The notes under the pieces are model-generated. The model ran no database searches, was not told the DNA's origin, and saw nothing but the letters and a program-made list of their open reading frames with translations. Below are positions 1-4,678 of a stretch of DNA of 6,443 nt, piece after piece. Numbering within the stretch: the stretch's first letter is position 1; the number at the start of each line of letters is the position of its first letter. Both the position numbers and the translations under genes were made by a program. The DNA is from DATNFP01 sp035606335. GTDB lineage: Bacteria > Bacteroidota > Bacteroidia > Chitinophagales > Chitinophagaceae. The stretch is taken from NCBI GenBank assembly GCA_035606335.1, contig DATNFP010000092.1:1-6443 (forward strand), written 5' to 3'.

Positions 1-52
1 TTGCTATGCGCGCAACATCTTTACGTGCATAAAACGATTCAGGTAATATCAT
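1..52 (-). CDS. DNA-3-methyladenine glycosylase (AAG/Mpg family), N-terminal fragment
   Basis: Reading the minus strand from an ATG at 52-50 gives an open frame to the window edge: M-I-L-P-E-S-F-Y-A-R-K-D-V-A-R-I-A, 17 codons. The pattern LPxSFYxRxxVxxIA matches the N-terminus of the AAG/Mpg family (Pur_DNA_glyco), whose members usually start with LP-SFY-R followed by VAR-LLGK. Known members excise alkylated purines such as 3-methyladenine in base excision repair and are about 200 residues long, so over 90% of the gene lies outside the window. It diverges from the methyltransferase gene with 55 bases between start codons. No Shine-Dalgarno sequence is seen, as is usual in Bacteroidota. The call rests on a short motif only; the catalytic residues are not visible. 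Confidence 0.6.
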   Translation of the reverse strand, partial: MILPESFYARKDVARIA

Positions 53-56
53 GTAA

Positions 57-90
57 CTAAGATACACATGGATAGAAATAAATAACAAAA
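57..90 (-). promoter_or_regulatory. Possible Bacteroidota-type promoter for the glycosylase gene
   Basis: On the minus strand, TTTG (86-89) is followed 21 bases later by TATCTTAG (57-64), one mismatch from the Bacteroidota -7 box TAnnTTTG. The box ends four bases before the ATG at 52, so transcription would start at or next to the start codon, giving an almost leaderless message. The intergenic space is AT-rich, so a chance match is quite possible. Confidence 0.25.
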
Positions 91-107
91 CTGTATTTTT
101 AACACCT

Positions 108-809
108 ATGAAATCGGGCTCGCTTTATCTTATCCCATTACCACTTGCCGACGGCGCCATACAGACATTACCGGAAGAAGTAAAACATCATACACTACGT
201 ATACGCCATTATTTTGTTGAAAATATTCGTACTGCAAGACGTTTTTTAAAAGTATTACATCCATCGCTTGTAATAGATTCCATAAATTTTTCTGAGATAG
301 ATAAACATAATGGTGCAGATGTACAGTTGTTTAAAAGCTGGCTAAAAGAAGGATATGATATAGGCGTTATGAGTGAAGCAGGATGCCCGGGAATAGCAGA
401 CCCCGGCGCCGAGTTGGCAGGTATTGCGCATGATCTGGGCGCTGTTGTAACTCCATTAACAGGACCCAATTCATTAATACTTGCACTAATGGCTTCGGGA
501 CTTAACGGACAGAGCTTTTGCTTTAACGGTTATCTGCCTGTAAAGGAGCCCCTCCGCAGCCAACGAATAAAAGCACTCGAGCAAATATCCAAAAAAGAAA
601 AACAGACGCAAATATTTATTGAAACTCCTTATAGAAATAACCTGCTGCTATCCGATTTTTTAAAACATTGCCAGAGTGGTACAAGACTTTGTATAGCCAT
701 GAATCTTACGACTGCAGATGCATTTATAAAAACAAAAAAAATAGCAGACTGGAAGAAAGAGAAAACTGAATTAGGAAAACTCCCTGCTGTTTTCCTGATA
801 CTTGCATAA
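108..809 (+). CDS. SAM-dependent methyltransferase, short RsmI-like paralog (tetrapyrrole methylase fold)
   Basis: A 233-residue protein of the RsmI/tetrapyrrole-methylase superfamily, which transfers methyl groups from S-adenosylmethionine. RsmI itself 2'-O-methylates C1402 of 16S rRNA. Visible family marks are GSLYLIP (4-10), the SAM-site block SEAGCPGIADPG (89-100), the TGPNS loop (118-122), SGLNGQSFCFNGYLP (130-144) and IETPYRNN (171-178). Where RsmI has AEDTR, this protein has VENIRTARRF (37-46), and it stops at 233 residues, without the C-terminal extension of RsmI (about 280 residues). Both traits fit a Bacteroidota-specific paralog annotated only as a SAM-dependent methyltransferase, so I give no rsmI symbol. 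The ATG at 108 puts the GSLYL strand right at the N-terminus, as in the family. The gene is probably cytosolic and monocistronic, and it converges on the GT-C gene with an 18-base gap. The exact RNA target is unknown. Confidence 0.85.
   Translation: MKSGSLYLIPLPLADGAIQTLPEEVKHHTLRIRHYFVENIRTARRFLKVLHPSLVIDSINFSEIDKHNGADVQLFKSWLKEGYDIGVMSEAGCPGIADPGAELAGIAHDLGAVVTPLTGPNSLILALMASGLNGQSFCFNGYLPVKEPLRSQRIKALEQISKKEKQTQIFIETPYRNNLLLSDFLKHCQSGTRLCIAMNLTTADAFIKTKKIADWKKEKTELGKLPAVFLILA
770..799 (-). terminator. Candidate intrinsic terminator of the minus-strand operon
   Basis: AGGAAAAC (773-780) and GTTTTCCT (789-796) form a perfect 8-base inverted repeat around an 8-base loop. A wobble pair and two A-T pairs extend the stem to 11 pairs (770-780 with 789-799). 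Read on the minus strand, it lies about 30 bases past the GT-C stop codon and is followed by a pyrimidine-rich, T-rich stretch (751-769 reversed). On the plus strand there is no T-tract, so it should not stop the methyltransferase gene. The stem is AT-rich and also codes for the methyltransferase C-terminus, so it may be accidental. Confidence 0.35.
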
Positions 810-827
810 CTCCAGCATCCTTCACGT

Positions 828-2552
828 TTAATGTTTATCTAATTGAGTAATTTTTAGTTCGTTCAATATTCCCTTGAAGTTATTGGGAGAGGTCAGGTAT
901 ACTTTAAAATTGCTATTAGTAAAATACTCCGGTACACTCATGTAAAACTCGTATTGGTTTATACTGTCATTTTCGCTTATGGGGCTAAATAATCTTACCC
1001 TCGTGTGTTTTACAGAATCGCCATTTTTCAAATCAGCATTTAAATAGCTTTGCCAAAGGCAATCCGGGGCCTTGATTGAGCATGCTATCTTTAGCCATGT
1101 TTCTTTACTTGCCTTTATATCCTGTTGATATAAAGTATACATATTAGATGCCGGAAATTGTACAGGTATTGTGCCTGTCGAGTCAATAATTATTTTTTTA
1201 TTGTAGTTCGTCCAGCTGTTTAGTATTTCTTTGTCATCAAGCAGGCTCATATCAAGTGGCGAAGGATGTCCATTCAAATAAACCCTACCGTAATAACGTC
1301 TGTTCATATCGTCGTAATGAATGATGGTCTTCCGATATTGAGTGATTTGAAATAAATTTACTGCAATCAAATACAGACAAACTGTATAGAATAACCAGCG
1401 CCATTTACTAAACTTTATTTTTTCAGTGAATGATGCAAAAGCCAATGAAAAAACAGGATAGCTTTGCATCAAAGCCCTTGTAGAATAGCTACCTCCATAA
1501 TGCCAATCCCGCCAGGCTATAATGATGTAAATATTCAGAAAACAAAACCATATCACGGATTTGCGGAAAGGAAAGCGTTTAACAAAAAACATCCCAACAA
1601 TAAAGAAAACGGTAACAGGTGTATAAATAAACCATCCCTTTTCCCAGCCAAATAATACCCTGAAATGGGGAGTAAGAAAATCCCACGCACTGCCAACATC
1701 ATAAATAAATGAACCAGTAGCTAATTTCCAGTAAATAAGTTGGGGTGCTATACCAATAATGCCGAACAAAATGGCAATAAGTATTTGCCCTTTGTGTTGC
1801 TTTACTAATTGCCATTTTTTAGAAGCAGCATCCCTATTTTGTGTACCCCACAGCAGAGGAATAAAAAGCATGATAGCTTCAGTAGGCCGACTGATTGTCG
1901 CCATCCCTATAATAACCCCTGTAAGTGCTGCCCATAATATTTTCGGATTCTTATGCCATTTTATGGTTGTATAGATAACTAAAACATACAGTGGAAAAAT
2001 ATAGGCATGGCTTTGACCATTCTCAATAGCAGCATACTCAATAAAATTAGAACCAAGGCAAACAGCAAGTAAAGTGACAGCAGCAGTGAGATCACTGAAG
2101 TATAACAATAATATTTTTCGTAACAGAAAAATAGCCAGAATGCAATAAAATATTGCTCCAAAAGAAATTATATATTGATAAGGTGGGGAAAAGCCATCTG
2201 GCGGATAGTGCATTTCTTTCGCTATATAATGCGCAATAAGAAAAAAGGGCAGTTCCATTATGGCCACACCACCCAGATACTTGAAGGCATAATTCCCGTT
2301 ATCTGCTTTTTGTGCTTGTATACCATTTCCTCCTGTCACCTTGTATTTTTTATCTATAGCGGGTATCCATGATAGCTGTTTAAAATCATGATAGATAAAA
2401 ATAGCCGGTAAATATGCATAATAACCGAAGGCATCCCATTCTGTTATCTTAAGTGGGGGATTATCTTTATTAAGGTCGGAATAGGCTAGCCTGTATTTCA
2501 CCATGATGACACTGATTACCATACAGGCGATAACTGAAATCGTGCGTTTCAT
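828..2552 (-). CDS. Polytopic membrane protein, GT-C-type glycosyltransferase-like, with C-terminal soluble domain
   Basis: A 574-residue protein with an N-terminal membrane segment (about 4-22), a first large loop containing EWDAFGYYAYLPA (38-50), then roughly ten more hydrophobic segments (about 98-112, 127-149, 156-170, 183-197, 205-236, 256-275, 308-325, 333-346, 364-376, 386-403). This layout, with an acidic residue (D40) in the first non-cytoplasmic loop, is that of GT-C enzymes (PMT/ArnT type), which use polyprenyl-phosphate sugars at the periplasmic face. Other marks are FSPPYQY (121-127), SRPTEA (221-226), FGWEKGWFIYTP (301-312) and WRDWHYGGSYSTRA (347-360). Residues about 430-574 are hydrophilic and may form a periplasmic domain; it has two cysteines, C491 and C498. 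It resembles a widespread, uncharacterised Bacteroidota membrane family. The enzyme role is inferred from topology, and the donor and acceptor are unknown. It is the last gene of the block, 71 bases after GT2. The ATG at 2552 begins MKRT, a typical positively charged membrane start. Confidence 0.65.
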   Translation of the reverse strand: MKRTISVIACMVISVIMVKYRLAYSDLNKDNPPLKITEWDAFGYYAYLPAIFIYHDFKQLSWIPAIDKKYKVTGGNGIQAQKADNGNYAFKYLGGVAIMELPFFLIAHYIAKEMHYPPDGFSPPYQYIISFGAIFYCILAIFLLRKILLLYFSDLTAAVTLLAVCLGSNFIEYAAIENGQSHAYIFPLYVLVIYTTIKWHKNPKILWAALTGVIIGMATISRPTEAIMLFIPLLWGTQNRDAASKKWQLVKQHKGQILIAILFGIIGIAPQLIYWKLATGSFIYDVGSAWDFLTPHFRVLFGWEKGWFIYTPVTVFFIVGMFFVKRFPFRKSVIWFCFLNIYIIIAWRDWHYGGSYSTRALMQSYPVFSLAFASFTEKIKFSKWRWLFYTVCLYLIAVNLFQITQYRKTIIHYDDMNRRYYGRVYLNGHPSPLDMSLLDDKEILNSWTNYNKKIIIDSTGTIPVQFPASNMYTLYQQDIKASKETWLKIACSIKAPDCLWQSYLNADLKNGDSVKHTRVRLFSPISENDSINQYEFYMSVPEYFTNSNFKVYLTSPNNFKGILNELKITQLDKH

Positions 2553-2623
2553 TAATAAGGTAAATCTATAAATTTTCAGGAGAAGAAAAGAAAATCGTAT
2601 TCTTCAGATATAGCCGCAAAGCA

Positions 2624-3766
2624 TCACTTAGTTTTTCTACCCTTCCACTGATAAACACCTACAAATCCCAGGAAGCCTGCCAGGATAATATAGGCTATAT
2701 GTAAGGGCTGTAACAATTGGCCTTTTTTTATCTGTGCTGTTTTATTAAAAAACCTGGCAACCGGTATGGCAAAATAAAGCTCAGTGAGAATTTTGCAAAG
2801 TAACATCACTCCTAAAACAATAAACAATGCAGACTTAAAAAATGCTGCTATTAATAATATCAGGAAAGACAAATTAAATAGATACACAAATAATAAAACC
2901 GCTGTCAACCTTTTATCATCATATTTCCCGGACTTAGATGCCCAGCGGATGCGCTGCTGTAAAAAAGCCTTCCACGTAGGTTGAGGCACTGTTGTGACAA
3001 TTGTATTTTTTGATTTCAAATAATTAATGCGGCCAGGAAACGCCTTTTGCAATTTCATCATCAATAAATAATCATCCCCAGATGCGAGATGATCTATGCC
3101 ATCGTAACCATTTACAAAATTATATGCCTCTTTATTAAAGCCAAGATTAGCACCATTACTCATATTACCCAACTTCAGGCTATTAGCGGCAGCTGTAATA
3201 CCCTGCATGCCCATAAAATCAATGGATTGAAATAATTCGACGGTGGTATTATTACATGTAAAATCTACCGGGGCAATAACCATAATTGATTTTTGGCTTT
3301 CATAAAAAGCAGCCATATATTTCAGCCAGTGAGGAAGAGATATGCAATCTGCATCAGTTGTTATAATAAAATCTCCTTTACTATTTTTTATACCTACTGA
3401 TATTGCTTTTTTCTTATAGGCTGTGATCACTTCATTTTCCTGGATATGATCTGCAAGCCTTATATAGTGCACATTATCACCACCATGACTCAGAACGATT
3501 TCAGGTGTTGCATCTGTAGAATGATCGTCAACCACTATTATCTCATATAAATCCTTAGGATAATCCTGTGCTAATAAGGAGCGAATGCAGGCATCAATAT
3601 TTGCAGCCTCATTGCGGGCAGGGATAATAACACTAATAAATGTGTGCGAATTATTATTTTCAGGTAAAATAAATTCAGTTTGTATGCACCATCCTTTGTG
3701 ATACAATAGCATAAGAGCTATATATCCCAACAACAAAACCATACAGATAATGATAAGTATAAGCAT
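2624..3766 (-). CDS. Membrane-anchored family 2 glycosyltransferase
   Basis: A 380-residue GT2 enzyme. An N-terminal membrane anchor (about 2-21) precedes a cytoplasmic GT-A domain: SVIIPARNEAANI (45-57), VVDDHSTD (78-85), the DxD motif in TTDADC (136-141, D138 and D140) that should bind metal and nucleotide-sugar, ASGDDY (228-233) with the catalytic-base region, and QQRIRW (270-275), the QxxRW motif typical of processive or membrane-linked GT2 enzymes. Three hydrophobic stretches follow (about 291-312, 314-330, 357-372). All family residues are present, so it should be active; the sugar and acceptor are unknown. I chose the ATG at 3766 because it begins directly with the anchor and lies four bases past the hydrolase stop. 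In-frame ATGs at 3811 and 3856 would add 15 or 30 residues but overlap the hydrolase gene by 41 or 86 bases. The gene is very likely co-transcribed with the hydrolase. Confidence 0.88.
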   Translation of the reverse strand: MLILIIICMVLLLGYIALMLLYHKGWCIQTEFILPENNNSHTFISVIIPARNEAANIDACIRSLLAQDYPKDLYEIIVVDDHSTDATPEIVLSHGGDNVHYIRLADHIQENEVITAYKKKAISVGIKNSKGDFIITTDADCISLPHWLKYMAAFYESQKSIMVIAPVDFTCNNTTVELFQSIDFMGMQGITAAANSLKLGNMSNGANLGFNKEAYNFVNGYDGIDHLASGDDYLLMMKLQKAFPGRINYLKSKNTIVTTVPQPTWKAFLQQRIRWASKSGKYDDKRLTAVLLFVYLFNLSFLILLIAAFFKSALFIVLGVMLLCKILTELYFAIPVARFFNKTAQIKKGQLLQPLHIAYIILAGFLGFVGVYQWKGRKTK

Positions 3767-3770
3767 AATA

Positions 3771-4583
3771 TTAAGCGAGTAAACATTCAGCCATATCAGG
3801 CAATGTTTCATGATCAAATACACGATGACCTTTTTCCAAAATATAAAGCTTAACACTGCTCAGATCTTTTGAAAACCGATGTGCATGTTTAGCCGGTATT
3901 ATTTTATCGTACATGCCAATAAAAATAAATACCGGTATTTTGTATTGCCGGATCGCACTTTTCAATTTTTTTATATCGGGCGTGATATTACTCATATCGG
4001 GCCATACTTTCAGCAGGAAAGCACGGCTATCTTTTGTTCCAATATAGTTAATTACGAATTTGTGCCTTGAACTGTCCAGCCATCGCCTTTCTTTCAACCA
4101 ATCTATAAAACGAAGATAGCGACGGGGATTGGCAATCAAGCCTCTGAACATTTTTTTACCCAATAAAGTTTGAGTGACAAAATAATAAAGCGGATTGAAT
4201 ATCATTCCATCAGGGGCTATAAGCAACACCTTATCTATGCTACCGGGCATTAACTCTATAATTGTCAAACAAACTCTTCCGCCCATACTATAACCTAAAA
4301 GAGAAACCTTATTAATTTCAAATTCACTTTTTAAAGTATTTATAAAATCTAATAGGTCCTTTTTTTGCAATGGAGTATTTGCCGTCCATTTACTCTCTCC
4401 ATGATGTGGTAAATCGACACAAATAATTGTAAATTTTTCTCCCAGATATTTTACAAAGGGCTCAAAAATATAAGCATCGTTCCCATATCCATGAAAAGCT
4501 ATTAATAACTCTTTCCCTCTCCCAAACTGTAAACAGTGGAGTTTTTCATTGCCAACTTGTATGTATTTAGAGGTGCCAGCCAT
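3771..4583 (-). CDS. Alpha/beta hydrolase fold protein
   Basis: A 270-residue alpha/beta hydrolase. It shows the oxyanion-hole loop FHGYG (30-34), VDLPHHGESKW (56-66), the nucleophile elbow GYSMGG (97-102, serine S99), the acid in GMYDKIIP (223-230, D226) and the catalytic histidine in EKGH (250-253, H253), so the triad is complete. The lid region (about 126-200) is long, basic and aromatic (RRYLRFIDWLKERRW, 154-168) and may face a lipid or hydrophobic substrate. No signal peptide is seen, so it is probably cytosolic. Length is normal for the family. The start is taken as the ATG at 4583; a TTG one codon upstream (4586) is less likely. It heads the minus-strand block, four bases from GT2. The family includes esterases, lipases, haloperoxidase-like and C-C hydrolases, so the substrate is not predictable. 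A role in envelope lipid or glycan metabolism is inferred only from its neighbours. Confidence 0.87.
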   Translation of the reverse strand: MAGTSKYIQVGNEKLHCLQFGRGKELLIAFHGYGNDAYIFEPFVKYLGEKFTIICVDLPHHGESKWTANTPLQKKDLLDFINTLKSEFEINKVSLLGYSMGGRVCLTIIELMPGSIDKVLLIAPDGMIFNPLYYFVTQTLLGKKMFRGLIANPRRYLRFIDWLKERRWLDSSRHKFVINYIGTKDSRAFLLKVWPDMSNITPDIKKLKSAIRQYKIPVFIFIGMYDKIIPAKHAHRFSKDLSSVKLYILEKGHRVFDHETLPDMAECLLA

Positions 4584-4678
4584 CAATTAGATTTCATCTA
4601 TATGCCTTCAAAAGTAATTATTTCAGTGCTTCACTTTATCTCCGTAACTTAACAATGTAATTCGTAAAAAATATTTTC
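4584..4678. other. Divergent intergenic region between hydrolase and acyl-CoA dehydrogenase genes
   Basis: This 95-base AT-rich gap must hold the 5' signals for both flanking genes unless they start inside one another. On the minus strand it carries one exact TAnnTTTG box. On the plus strand I see no TTG/TTTG element and no convincing -7 box for the acyl-CoA dehydrogenase gene, so that promoter may use a different sigma factor or lie inside the hydrolase 5' end. No clear operator palindrome or riboswitch-like structure is visible. Confidence 0.6.
4609..4616 (-). promoter_or_regulatory. Bacteroidota -7 box for the hydrolase-GT2-GT-C block
   Basis: On the minus strand this reads TACTTTTG, an exact match to the Bacteroidota primary-sigma -7 consensus TAnnTTTG. 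It lies 25 bases before the ATG at 4583, which would give a leader of roughly 20 bases. No TTG or TTTG is found at the expected -33 distance, so only half of the promoter is supported. Confidence 0.4.

Noticed and set aside
94..101. TATTTTTA just before the methyltransferase ATG as a -7 box
   Set aside because: It is one mismatch from TAnnTTTG, but there is no TTG element at the right distance upstream, and AT-rich sequence gives such matches often.
209..469. An 86-codon minus-strand frame inside the methyltransferase gene
   Set aside because: It lies opposite the conserved SAM-binding motif, shows no family resemblance and has no separate promoter or start signal; it is a shadow.
1464..1974. 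Two short plus-strand frames (1464-1655 and 1759-1974) opposite the GT-C gene
   Set aside because: Both are the complement of membrane-segment codons, have no recognisable motif and fall wholly inside a well-supported gene.
2553..2623. Possible separate promoter between the GT2 and GT-C genes (TTTG then TACGATTTT on the minus strand)
   Set aside because: The second element has an extra base compared with TAnnTTTG and lacks the final G, and the spacing is short at 17 bases. An internal promoter cannot be excluded but is not supported.
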